Positions 10,569 to 17,923 of a stretch of 35,060 bases of DNA are shown here, in pieces. Below the pieces are notes generated by a model that saw nothing but the letters and a program-made list of their open reading frames with translations, was not told the DNA's origin and searched no databases. Location: positions 1 to 35,060 of the forward strand of contig NZ_JAKKCM010000020.1 of the NCBI RefSeq assembly GCF_021728395.1, written 5' to 3'. Position 1 is the first letter of the stretch; every line of letters begins with the position of its first letter. Made by a program: the position numbers and the translations under genes. Source of the DNA: Vibrio sp. J1-1 (GTDB taxonomy: Bacteria; Pseudomonadota; Gammaproteobacteria; Enterobacterales; Vibrionaceae).

Positions 10569-10674
10569 TGTGATTTTCCTAAAAGGAATAATGGTCATGA
10601 TTATACATCATTTCCATTCATATCATCAGATGATTAAGCTTCACAAATAGTTCTTGTTCAATTTGGAGTGTAGT
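10569..10674. promoter_or_regulatory. Divergent promoter/operator region between LysR gene and exporter
   Basis: This 106-base AT-rich gap contains the perfect 13-base palindrome ATCATCAGATGAT (10622-10634) and flanking ATCATT repeats. A dyad of this kind is a plausible LysR-type binding site controlling both genes. No clear -35/-10 pair can be assigned by eye. Confidence 0.4.
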
Positions 10675-11868
10675 GTGTCTAGCCATATTTCTAACAGTAA
10701 ATTGCAAATGGCTTTATTGACCCTTTTGGTGCTTTTTAGTCCACTTGCGATAGATATTTATCTTCCTGCGTTACCTCTTATCGCTTCCACGTTTCAGGTA
10801 GATAATGCGCTAGCACAAGACACGATCACTTGGTTTTTGTTTGCTATGGGTGTCGGTCAGCTTTTTGCCGGTCCGTTAGCAGATAAACTCGGACGTCGAA
10901 CTGTTGCATTGGGTGGTATCACCATTTACGCAATGAGCGCTTTATTGGCGTGGAGTGCTCAGAATATTGAGTGGATGTTGATGTCACGATTGCTACAAGG
11001 CTTAGGCGCATGTGCGACATCGGTGGCAGCCTTTGCAACAGTTCGCGATATCTTTGGCCCGGAAAAAAGCGGCAAGATGATTAGCTACCTCAATGGTGCG
11101 ATCTGTTTTATTCCGGCATTGGCTCCCATACTGGGTAGTTGGTTGACGCAGCAATTCGACTGGCGAGCAAACTTCAGTTTTATGACTGGCTTTGCCGTGG
11201 TATCGGGTGCCTTGATGTTCCTGATGATGAAGGAAACCAATCCAGCGACAGAAAAGCAAGCGGTATTCAAACTCAGTCGTTACTGGGCCGTGTTAAGTAC
11301 GCCGTCTTTCATTTTCCACGCATCCCTGTGTTTGATGGCAATGGCGGTTATCCTCGCCTATGTCACATCTGCGCCGTCAGTACTGATGACTGGAATGGGT
11401 TTATCGATGAATGAGTTTACCTTCTGGTTTGGTGTTAACGCGGTGATTAATATAGCTGCGTGTATGTTGGCACCTAAGTTTATGGAGCGCTTTGGCACGC
11501 ACAGCACACTTGTTCTTGGCATTTCCACATTGGGCCTTGCGGGTGTAGTTATGATGATGATGAACGGCCAAAACACCGCCTTTTCTTTTATGCTGCCAAT
11601 TTTTATGTCTTCAGTAGGCTTCGCACTCATTCTTGGTGGAGCTGCGGGGAAGGCGCTAGAACCGTTCGGTGATAAAGCGGGTACAGCCGCGGCGTTACTT
11701 GGCTTGTTTCAAATGAGTGGTTCGGGTTTATTAGTTGGTACGCTTCAGCGTTTGTCGCTCGATCCACAAACTCTAATTGCACTTCACATGTGGGTCATGC
11801 TTCCTGCACTTGTACTATTATTTACCAAAGCAGGTAAGAATTGGCATTCAAGCTTTGTTAAAGCGTAA
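10675..11868 (+). CDS. Bcr/CflA-family multidrug efflux transporter (MFS)
   Basis: A 12-helix drug:proton antiporter of the inner membrane, 397 residues from GTG at 10675. That start is preferred because TTGGAG lies 6 bases upstream, while an upstream TTG at 10654 lacks a site. Family marks are SPLAIDIYLPALPLIA in helix 1, the MFS loop GPLADKLGRR (motif A), and the motif C-like LNGAICFIPALAPILGSWL in helix 5. The substrate cannot be predicted. Its partner is the divergent LysR regulator. Confidence 0.93.
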   Translation: MSSHISNSKLQMALLTLLVLFSPLAIDIYLPALPLIASTFQVDNALAQDTITWFLFAMGVGQLFAGPLADKLGRRTVALGGITIYAMSALLAWSAQNIEWMLMSRLLQGLGACATSVAAFATVRDIFGPEKSGKMISYLNGAICFIPALAPILGSWLTQQFDWRANFSFMTGFAVVSGALMFLMMKETNPATEKQAVFKLSRYWAVLSTPSFIFHASLCLMAMAVILAYVTSAPSVLMTGMGLSMNEFTFWFGVNAVINIAACMLAPKFMERFGTHSTLVLGISTLGLAGVVMMMMNGQNTAFSFMLPIFMSSVGFALILGGAAGKALEPFGDKAGTAAALLGLFQMSGSGLLVGTLQRLSLDPQTLIALHMWVMLPALVLLFTKAGKNWHSSFVKA

Positions 11869-11905
11869 TTCTGTGTAATTTAGTATTTTCCAATATGAGG
11901 ATCGA

Positions 11906-12244
11906 GTGTATATTTGTCGTTCACACTTTTTCAGACACCATAATGGAATTCAAAAAGTAATGTCGTTAACCACGTATGAAATGGCTCGTATTTTAGAGCA
12001 AATGGAAGAATCACCAGAAAAGGTGATGTTTGGTAAGTTGCTTAATGAGTTGGGCAATCAAAGCTCCGAGCGTATTCGTAGTGCGGCAAAACAAGTACCA
12101 CTGCCAATCTTGCGTGATATTGTGTACCAGTTTCAACAAGTGATTGAATCACGCAAAGGTGAGCAAGTTGAGTTGCTAGCGAAAGATATTGCTCAGCAAG
12201 GTATCTCAGCTGATGACTTGTTGGCTTATCTGAACAAAAAATAA
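11906..12244 (+). CDS. Small conserved-looking protein of unknown function
   Basis: I do not recognise this gene. From the GTG at 11906 (GAGG at 11897-11900) it encodes 112 residues. From the ATG at 11960 it encodes 94 and begins MSLTTYEMARILEQMEES, which looks more like a natural start but has a weak ribosome site. The protein is acidic to neutral, Gln/Glu-rich and almost wholly helical (heptad-like leucines in ILRDIVYQFQQVIESRKGEQVELLAKDIAQ). It has no membrane segment, cysteine pair or known motif. It is 37 bases after the exporter gene and may be read with it. A good terminator follows. Confidence 0.7.
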   Translation: MYICRSHFFRHHNGIQKVMSLTTYEMARILEQMEESPEKVMFGKLLNELGNQSSERIRSAAKQVPLPILRDIVYQFQQVIESRKGEQVELLAKDIAQQGISADDLLAYLNKK

Positions 12245-12248
12245 GAAG

Positions 12249-12271
12249 TCCCCGCAGTCGCGGGGATTTTT
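12249..12271. terminator. Convergent terminator
   Basis: TCCCCGC, loop AGTC, GCGGGGA, then TTTTTA on the plus strand. It lies between two converging units and may also end the buf operon coming from the right. Confidence 0.85.
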
Positions 12272-12725
12272 ATTTCGTCAGCTTTCTTTTCAGCCAGTGA
12301 TCGAGAGAATATGGGCCTGGCCCCCATACGATCACCACGAGAATCATGAGCCCCCACAACTGATGGTCATAAAAACCTTTCTCCCACAATAACGGATAGG
12401 AGAGGACGGCTGTAATGTTAAAGACAAATAGTAGCGCGGCCATTGGTCGGGTAAGCACCCCAAATGCTAAGAAGGCTGGTAGCGTTAATTCAGCTGCGGT
12501 TCCAAGATAAGCAGCCAACTCCCAGGGCAATAGCGGTACCTGATATTCAAATTCAAATAAATATAAAGTGCTATCCCAGGAGGCTATTTTTAGCAGTCCT
12601 GAGTTGAAGAATACCCACGCAACCCAAAAACGGCAAAACAGCAACAGAAAAGGGACCGCCTTACTCTGAAGAGTGTTGGTATATTCATCGTAACGAGTTA
12701 TAAGGTTTTTAATCGTTTCGGTCAT
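12270..12725 (-). CDS. DoxX-family membrane protein of the bufferin operon (BufD-like)
   Basis: 151 residues from the ATG at 12725, which has AGGAAGG just upstream; an in-frame GTG at 12740 is less likely. There are four predicted membrane helices (FLLLFCRFWVAWVFFNSGLLK, WELAAYLGTAAELTLPAFLAF, AALLFVFNITAVLSYPLLW, LWGLMILVVIVWGPGP), and the first carries the DoxX-like R-x-x-x-A-x-x-F-x-x-x-G-x-x-K pattern. It overlaps the upstream DUF2063 gene by 17 bases, so it is the last gene of bufA-bufB-bufC-doxX. DoxX proteins recur in DUF692/DUF2063 clusters; the role there is not settled, with redox or quinone-linked function suggested for the family. Confidence 0.9.
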   Translation of the reverse strand: MTETIKNLITRYDEYTNTLQSKAVPFLLLFCRFWVAWVFFNSGLLKIASWDSTLYLFEFEYQVPLLPWELAAYLGTAAELTLPAFLAFGVLTRPMAALLFVFNITAVLSYPLLWEKGFYDHQLWGLMILVVIVWGPGPYSLDHWLKRKLTK

Positions 12726-13494
12726 GACTTCCTTCCTCACGTTTTTTTAACGTAAAGCCTGCGAACAAGTTCAGATTCATGAGGCTATTTAATTTAGTGA
12801 GCAGTCGCGGTGGTATTTCTCCCAGACACTGTTGTTGCTCTATACAATGCAGTAGCTGGAAAGCCTCTAGGTTGAGCATATGACACAAACTCTCTCCGTT
12901 GTCCTGAACGGTAATGACGCCGCATTGCGCTTGGTTGATATTGAGTTGCTCGAAGTGCTGGCTTTGAATGGCAGTAAATAAGTCAAAGACCGCATAACAA
13001 GACTCAAAACTACGACTTCCTGTACGCAAATGAACAACTAACTCAGGTTGTTTGTCTGTCTTGACTTCAGCGAGTCGAGTTAAAGGGATTAATTCTGTAT
13101 TGGGTAATTGTTCGCGTTGGGCTTGGCGTGCTAGATCCATCTCCCATTCAAAACGTGCGACTTCCGGGCTGTATGGTGCCGTCGTCATGACGTTATCGAA
13201 TAACTTTATGGTGTTGTGGAAGTCTTCACCATAATGAGCAACGTATCCTTCTGCCAATGGATTATTCAAAACATGTTGCCGCGCAATTTGTGCAAAGCAC
13301 TTTTTGCCGAGTAATGCTTCAACCATTGGGTAGGTTGCCGACAGTACCTCACTCAGACTGATGATAAAATTATTGCGGTAAATCTGTATTCGTTCATCAG
13401 CACTGAATAGGTCACCAGTAATACCGCACTCTTCGCCTGACGCTTTATAGTCCAGAGCTTTAGCGAACTGACTTTGCAATGTTGCAAGGTTCAT
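12709..13494 (-). CDS. bufC: DUF2063 protein, BufC/HvfC-type partner of the MNIO enzyme
   Basis: 261 residues. The N-terminal part shows the DUF2063 signature: YRNNFIISLSEVLSATYPMVEALLG, then FAQIARQHVLNNPLAEGYVAHYGEDF and YSPEVARFEWEMDLAR. In DUF692 systems this protein binds the precursor peptide and delivers it to the oxidase. Start ATG at 13494 follows GAGGAGAG and overlaps the bufB stop as ATGA, so the two are translationally coupled. The C-terminal half is the variable winged-helix-like domain of this family. Located in the cytosol. Confidence 0.92.
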   Translation of the reverse strand: MNLATLQSQFAKALDYKASGEECGITGDLFSADERIQIYRNNFIISLSEVLSATYPMVEALLGKKCFAQIARQHVLNNPLAEGYVAHYGEDFHNTIKLFDNVMTTAPYSPEVARFEWEMDLARQAQREQLPNTELIPLTRLAEVKTDKQPELVVHLRTGSRSFESCYAVFDLFTAIQSQHFEQLNINQAQCGVITVQDNGESLCHMLNLEAFQLLHCIEQQQCLGEIPPRLLTKLNSLMNLNLFAGFTLKKREEGSHDRND

Positions 13495-14369
13495 GATGCT
13501 CTCCTCACGCGATGTGTAATAGAGGTGGCATCGTATTCTGAAAGTACTTGCGAGGCTTTGTTTGCTTCAGCTAGCAACACTTCGGGGGCGGGAATATCCA
13601 AATCCCACTCAATTAAGGTATGTCGAAGACCATGCTGCTGAGTCCAGTGGCGATATAGTTGCCATACCTCATCACTGACTGGGCGACTGTGGGTATCAAT
13701 CCAAATTTCGCCTTTATCAAGTTGCTTGATGGTAAACCCGGCGAGGTGAATTTCATCGACCTTGTCGGCTGGAATAGCGGCTAAGTAAGTGTCGCAATCA
13801 AAACCGTGATTGAATGCAGAAACATAAACATTGTTTAGATCAAGCAATAGCCGGCATCCGGTACGTTGCTGCACTTCGGCCAGAAATTCCCACTCACTAA
13901 TGGTGGAGTGTTGAAACCGCACATAACTCGATGGGTTCTCGATTAGGATTTCGCGTTGCAGATAGTCCTGTACTTCCTGTACATTTTGCGTGAATACGTT
14001 AAGAGCTTCTTCGGTATATGGCAGGGGGAGAAGGTCGTTAAAGTAGTGACCGCCGTTCTCACTCCAGCTTAAATGGTCTGAAACAAACATTGGCTCAATA
14101 ACATCAATAAGCGCTTTAAGCTGTGCTAAGTGGTTTTGATTGACTCGCTCCACGGAGCCTAAGGACAAGCCAATACCGTGACAGCTGATTTGGTAAGCCT
14201 CACGTAGGGATTGAAGTTGTAAACGTTCCACAGCATTGGGCTGAAAATAGTTCTCACTGTGGATTTCAAGCCAGGACAAAGAAGGATGACTCTGACTAAA
14301 GAATTCCAAATGGGGAGTTCGTAATCCAACTCCAACAAGATTGTGGAAAGCGTGGTCGTTGTGTTTCAC
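13491..14369 (-). CDS. bufB: DUF692 multinuclear non-haem iron oxidase (MNIO), BufB
   Basis: A TIM-barrel iron enzyme that oxidatively modifies cysteines of a ribosomal peptide. Conserved metal/active-site segments are LEIHSENYF, SCHGIGLSLG, SDHLSWS, LIENPSSY, LLDLNNVYVSAFNHG, EIHLAGF, DTHSRPV and LIEWD. I choose GTG at 14369 (292 residues, VKHNDHAFHNLVGVGLR), because AGGAG sits 6 bases upstream and the protein then begins where DUF692 proteins normally do. A longer frame reaches 14435 with no support. The start codon lies inside a parS site. The gene is 89 bases after the precursor gene and overlaps bufC. Confidence 0.95.
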   Translation of the reverse strand: MKHNDHAFHNLVGVGLRTPHLEFFSQSHPSLSWLEIHSENYFQPNAVERLQLQSLREAYQISCHGIGLSLGSVERVNQNHLAQLKALIDVIEPMFVSDHLSWSENGGHYFNDLLPLPYTEEALNVFTQNVQEVQDYLQREILIENPSSYVRFQHSTISEWEFLAEVQQRTGCRLLLDLNNVYVSAFNHGFDCDTYLAAIPADKVDEIHLAGFTIKQLDKGEIWIDTHSRPVSDEVWQLYRHWTQQHGLRHTLIEWDLDIPAPEVLLAEANKASQVLSEYDATSITHRVRRAS

Positions 14370-14377
14370 GTGAAACT
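14362..14377. promoter_or_regulatory. parS centromere site 3 (over the bufB start codon)
   Basis: TGTTTCACGTGAAACT, a 15/16 match to parS with only the last base different. The GTG start codon of bufB (minus strand) is the centre of the palindrome, and the off-consensus base belongs to the AGGAG ribosome site. ParB bound here would cover the start region of the gene. Confidence 0.88.
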
Positions 14378-14400
14378 CCTTTTCCCTATAAGGCGAAGCG

Positions 14401-14438
14401 GAAAGAAAGGGTGTGCTGGTTGAGCGATAACACACCCT
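14401..14438 (-). terminator. Intercistronic hairpin between precursor and enzyme genes (partial terminator)
   Basis: On the minus strand AGGGTGTG (from 14438), a 15-nt loop and CACACCCT are followed by TTCTTTC. An 8-bp stem and U-rich tail between bufA and bufB suggest attenuation or a 3'-stabilising element, so that precursor mRNA exceeds enzyme mRNA, a common RiPP arrangement. Inference from structure. Confidence 0.5.
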
Positions 14439-14458
14439 GATTGTGACTATCGAGGCAG

Positions 14459-14719
14459 TTAAGAAGAGGTCGTGCTGCCGCCTGCTAATTTGTCACACAA
14501 TCCCTTTGGCACGACCACAAATGCATCTTTTTGGCTGTCTTGTTTAGCGGTACCAGCACAAGAACCAGTCTTGGTTGCACAGTCATTTTTACCGGCTTTA
14601 GCCACGCCGTAGCATTTTTCTTGTTCAGCAGCGATTGCCGGGGCCGCGGTCAGCATAGTGCCACCCAGAGCGAGAAGACCCGTAACGGCAGCAGCAACAG
14701 CAAGATTCGATTTATTCAT
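14459..14719 (-). CDS. bufA: Bufferin precursor peptide (BufA, DUF2282)
   Basis: 86 residues from the ATG at 14719, which has AGAGGAAA 7 bases upstream; a frame extending to 14776 is not credible. A Sec-type signal peptide ([20 protein letters not shown] through APAIAA, cleavage after about residue 31) precedes a small core with four Cys (36, 47, 54, 75) in the DUF2282 pattern: [22 protein letters not shown] and [13 protein letters not shown]. Peptides of this family, bufferins, are modified on cysteine by the DUF692 enzyme, exported, and bind copper in the periplasm. First gene of the operon. Confidence 0.93.
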   Translation of the reverse strand: MNKSNLAVAAAVTGLLALGGTMLTAAPAIAAEQEKCYGVAKAGKNDCATKTGSCAGTAKQDSQKDAFVVVPKGLCDKLAGGSTTSS

Positions 14720-15001
14720 AACAATTTCCTCTGAGTTGATTTCCTTTACTTTTCGATAGACAAGCTGACTCGGCACTGTGGTGTACAGTTTTTGTTCGCT
14801 TGCTTATCTTAAAAGATAGGAGTGGGGGTTAAAAACTTTCAGTTTAATTGCCCTTCATCTCGGCTTCGGATAATGCTCCGTGTGTAACTCGCTGAAGAAA
14901 TGGATAAAAAAACATCGGATTTTTTCTCACTTTTTGCCTAAACAGCACCCAGTTGTTTAGGTTATAATCTGCGTTTATGTATAAATAACCAGTAGCTCAT
15001 C
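14720..15001. promoter_or_regulatory. Divergent region between bufA and uvrD
   Basis: These 282 bases contain no gene. A perfect 14-base palindrome, TATCTTAAAAGATA, lies at 14805-14818, about 90 bases before bufA, and may be an operator. On the uvrD side a consensus TATAAT is present at 14963-14968, but no -35 stands at normal distance. I see no LexA box (CTG-N10-CAG), no obvious copper-regulator (CueR) dyad, and no ECF-sigma promoter I can defend. Confidence 0.4.
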
Positions 15002-17176
15002 ATGATGGATCCATCTCTATTACTCGACGGCTTGAACGATAAACAGCGTGAAGCCGTTGCAGCACCTCTAGAAAACTTGCTCGTCCTTGCTGGTGCAGGG
15101 AGTGGCAAGACCCGCGTTCTTGTTCACCGAATCGCTTGGCTGATGTCTGTAGAACAAGCTTCTCCGTTTTCGATTATGTCAGTAACTTTTACTAACAAAG
15201 CTGCAGCGGAGATGCGTGGCCGTATTGAAGAGTTGATGATGGGCAGTGCGTCGGGCATGTGGAATGGTACTTTCCACGGTATTTGTCATCGTATTCTGCG
15301 AGCGCATTATCTTGATGCCAAGTTACCGGAAGATTTTCAGATCATTGACAGCGATGACCAGCAGCGCTTGCTTAAACGCCTGATCAAAGCGCAAAACCTG
15401 GATGAGAAGCAGTGGCCTGCACGTCAGGTTGCTTGGTGGATTAACGGTAAGAAGGATGAAGGTTTACGTCCGGCTCATATCGATGCCTACCACGACCCGG
15501 TCACCAAAACTTACCTGCAGTTGTATACTGCTTATCAGGAAGCATGTGATCGAGCTGGCCTGGTCGATTTTGCAGAAATCTTGCTTCGCGCTCATGAGCT
15601 ACTGCGCGATAACAAATTTGTCCGCGAGCATTACCAAGCGCGCTTTAAACACATTCTGGTCGATGAATTTCAAGATACCAACAACATCCAGTATGCATGG
15701 TTAAGGATGATGGCGGGTCCTGATTGTCATGTGATGATTGTGGGTGATGATGACCAGTCTATTTATGGCTGGCGTGGCGCGAAAGTGGAGAACATTGAAA
15801 AGTTTACTCGTGAGTTCCCAAGTGTCAGCACCATTCGTCTTGAGCAAAATTACCGTTCAACTAAAACGATTCTAGAAGCGTCGAACGCCCTTATTACCAA
15901 CAATACAGAGCGTATGGGTAAAGAGCTTTGGACTGATGGTGTCGTTGGTGATCCAATCTCTATTTATAGTGCTTACAACGAGCTGGACGAGGCCCGTTTT
16001 GCAGTAACCAAAATCAAAGAGTGGCAAGACAAAGGCGGAGCATTGAACGATGCCGCCATGCTTTACCGTAATAACGCCCAGTCACGTGTACTGGAAGAAG
16101 CATTAATTCAAGCTGGCCTTGCATACCGTATTTATGGTGGTATGCGATTCTTCGAACGTCAGGAAATCAGAGATGCACTGAGCTACTTGCGTTTAATGGC
16201 CAATCGTAACGACGATGCGGCATTTGAGCGTGTCGTTAACACACCGACGCGTGGCTTAGGGGATAAGACGCTTGAGACGATTCGTCGTGCGGCTCGTGAT
16301 CGAGGCTGCACTATGTGGGAAGCCAGTATTGCGATGTTGGATGAGCAAGTTCTATCTGGTCGAGCTGCAGGAGCATTGAGTCGTTTTATCGAACTCATCA
16401 CTGCGTTGGAAGATGATACGCTGGAGATGCCTCTGCACGAGCAAACTGACCATGTGATCAAATACTCTGGTTTGTTTGCTATGTATGAGCAAGAAAAAGG
16501 TGAAAAGTCTAAAGCTCGTATTGAGAACTTGGAAGAACTGGTGACAGCGACCCGTCAGTTTGAGAAACCCGAAGAAGCGGAAGAGATGTCTCTGCTTACT
16601 GCATTCCTAACTCATGCTGCGCTTGAAGCGGGTGAGGGGCAGGCGGATGAGTTCGAAGATGCGGTTCAATTGATGACTTTGCACAGTGCAAAAGGTCTGG
16701 AGTTCCCATTAGTTTTCATGGTGGGTGTGGAAGAAGGCATGTTCCCAAGCCAGATGTCCGCCGAAGAAGCTGGGCGTTTAGAAGAAGAACGTCGCCTATG
16801 CTATGTCGGTATGACGCGCGCAATGCAGAAACTCTACATCACCTATGCCGAAATGCGTCGTTTGTATGGTCAGGACAAGTATCACAAGCCATCGCGCTTT
16901 ATTCGTGAGCTACCAGAAACTTGTCTGGATGAAGTACGCATGAAAGCGCAAGTTAGTCGCCCATCGACCAGCGGTCGTTTCAGCCAGACGGCAGTCAAAG
17001 AGAACTTCAACGAGACTGGTTTTTCGTTAGGTTCTCGCGTGATGCATCCTAAGTTTGGCGAAGGGACTATCATTAACTTTGAAGGTAGTGGCCCACAAAG
17101 CCGAGTTCAAATTGCCTTCAATGGCGAAGGTATTAAGTGGTTAGTGACGGCTTACGCCAGACTTGAGAAGCTTTAA
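15002..17176 (+). CDS. uvrD: DNA helicase II UvrD
   Basis: A superfamily 1A 3'-5' helicase for nucleotide-excision and mismatch repair and for dismantling RecA filaments. It is 724 residues (E. coli 720). Walker A is AGAGSGKT (30-37), motif Ia SVTFTNKAAAEM, Walker B VDEFQDT (about 220), motif III GDDDQSIYGWRGA, motif IV LEQNYRS, motif V MTLHSAKGLEFPLVF and motif VI YVGMTRAM. The C-terminal Tudor-like segment (GSRVMHPKFGEGTIINFEG) that contacts RNA polymerase is present. It starts ATGATG and is apparently monocistronic. Confidence 0.97.
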   Translation: MMDPSLLLDGLNDKQREAVAAPLENLLVLAGAGSGKTRVLVHRIAWLMSVEQASPFSIMSVTFTNKAAAEMRGRIEELMMGSASGMWNGTFHGICHRILRAHYLDAKLPEDFQIIDSDDQQRLLKRLIKAQNLDEKQWPARQVAWWINGKKDEGLRPAHIDAYHDPVTKTYLQLYTAYQEACDRAGLVDFAEILLRAHELLRDNKFVREHYQARFKHILVDEFQDTNNIQYAWLRMMAGPDCHVMIVGDDDQSIYGWRGAKVENIEKFTREFPSVSTIRLEQNYRSTKTILEASNALITNNTERMGKELWTDGVVGDPISIYSAYNELDEARFAVTKIKEWQDKGGALNDAAMLYRNNAQSRVLEEALIQAGLAYRIYGGMRFFERQEIRDALSYLRLMANRNDDAAFERVVNTPTRGLGDKTLETIRRAARDRGCTMWEASIAMLDEQVLSGRAAGALSRFIELITALEDDTLEMPLHEQTDHVIKYSGLFAMYEQEKGEKSKARIENLEELVTATRQFEKPEEAEEMSLLTAFLTHAALEAGEGQADEFEDAVQLMTLHSAKGLEFPLVFMVGVEEGMFPSQMSAEEAGRLEEERRLCYVGMTRAMQKLYITYAEMRRLYGQDKYHKPSRFIRELPETCLDEVRMKAQVSRPSTSGRFSQTAVKENFNETGFSLGSRVMHPKFGEGTIINFEGSGPQSRVQIAFNGEGIKWLVTAYARLEKL

Positions 17177-17187
17177 TCCGAGCAATA

Positions 17188-17282
17188 CCAATAATCATTG
17201 GAATATTTATCAATAGAATTGAGCTCGATACAAAGCAGCAAGCGAGTGAAGCCCCTGAGCATAGGGTATCTATGTGATGGGG
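17188..17282 (+). repeat. Palindromic intergenic sequence after uvrD, possibly a dispersed Vibrio repeat
   Basis: CCAATAATCATTGG (17188-17201) is followed by a compound hairpin in which CCCC (17252-17255) pairs with GGGG (17279-17282) around CATAGGGTATCTATG (17260-17274). It has the look of a short dispersed element, but only one copy is in the window. It may instead be the uvrD 3' end structure, since there is no classical T-tailed terminator for uvrD. Confidence 0.35.
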
Positions 17283-17310
17283 TGAATTAATTATGCAGAT
17301 AAATGGGTAA

Positions 17311-17726
17311 AGAAAAACCCCGAGGGCTTGCGCCCGTCGGGGTTATAGTCTTACTCGCAGCAATCCAGCTACTAAAAGTGCTCCATGCATCGAATCCATG
17401 ATAGTGTGCTGATTCCTTCAGCTTATTCCTTTCGTCGCCTTCCTAGCGGTGTCCTTGACCTAATCCTGGTCTGCTAACAATCCTCGTTAGCTCTCATCAC
17501 TTGTTCCCTGAGCGGTGTCCCTGACATCATCCTGATGTTCAATCCTTGCCTCGTCCAGAGGTGTCCATTTCCCGTCCTTAGTAGCAACCATCCTAGTCAC
17601 TATTGATTCCGTTCAATGTCCAGTTTTGCATTCCATGCCCGACTATTCATCCTGAATAACCGTTTCTTCTTCCTGAAGTCTACCAAATCCTTGGTAATTC
17701 CTGTTCCGTGTCAGCATCCTTCCGAC
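17311..17726 (-). ncRNA. csrB: CsrB-family sRNA (CsrA sponge)
   Basis: Read on the minus strand this ~415-nt gene has about 27 GGA triplets by hand count. Many sit in hairpin loops, such as ATTCAGGATGAAT (17645-17657), CATCAGGATGATG (17525-17537), ACCAAGGATTTGGT and CTAACGAGGATTGTTAG. Near the 3' end is TAGTAGCTGGATTGCTGCGA, nearly identical to the same place in E. coli CsrB. It ends in a strong terminator: AACCCCGA...TCGGGGTT with TTTTTCTTT. The RNA would bind many CsrA dimers and relieve repression of target mRNAs. It lies between convergent uvrD and ggt. Whether it is the csrB, csrC or csrD paralogue of this Vibrio cannot be told from one copy. Confidence 0.93.
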
Positions 17727-17733
17727 AGGTTTA

Positions 17734-17761
17734 ATATTACGGGTTTTACGCCTTACGACAA
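17734..17761 (-). promoter_or_regulatory. Promoter of the CsrB-family sRNA
   Basis: On the minus strand TTGTCG (17761-17756), a 16-bp spacer and TAATAT (17739-17734) put the start at about 17726 (GTCGGAAGG). I looked upstream for the VarA/UvrY box (TGTAAG...CTTACA) and did not find a convincing copy within about 100 bases. Confidence 0.65.
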
Positions 17762-17880
17762 TGGTGGAAATTCACATTTTTGTTGTTTTAATGCAGCTTA
17801 AAATATCACTTTCCATATTATTCAATGGCTTAGTGGTTTTTCATGGGGCTTCTGCTACTAAAAAAGCGTGTTTTACCTAA

Positions 17881-17908
17881 CCCTTTGTGCGAGATCTCGC
17901 ACAAAGGG
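17881..17908. repeat. Perfect 28-base palindrome between csrB promoter and ggt end
   Basis: CCCTTTGTGCGAGA directly abuts its reverse complement TCTCGCACAAAGGG. It lies 16 bases after the ggt stop, so a ggt 3' hairpin/terminator is the simplest view, but there is no loop and no T run on either strand. A protein-binding dyad is the alternative. Confidence 0.6.
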
Positions 17909-17923
17909 GTGGGGTAAATGCTA

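Noticed and set aside
14850-15001. LexA box upstream of uvrD
   Set aside because: No CTG-N10-CAG sequence is present; the nearest CTG/CAG pairs have wrong spacing.
17616-17801. 61-codon open frame on the plus strand
   Set aside because: It is antisense to the CsrB-family RNA and its promoter; Phe/Ser-rich composition reflects the repeated TCC/TTC complement of GGA motifs.
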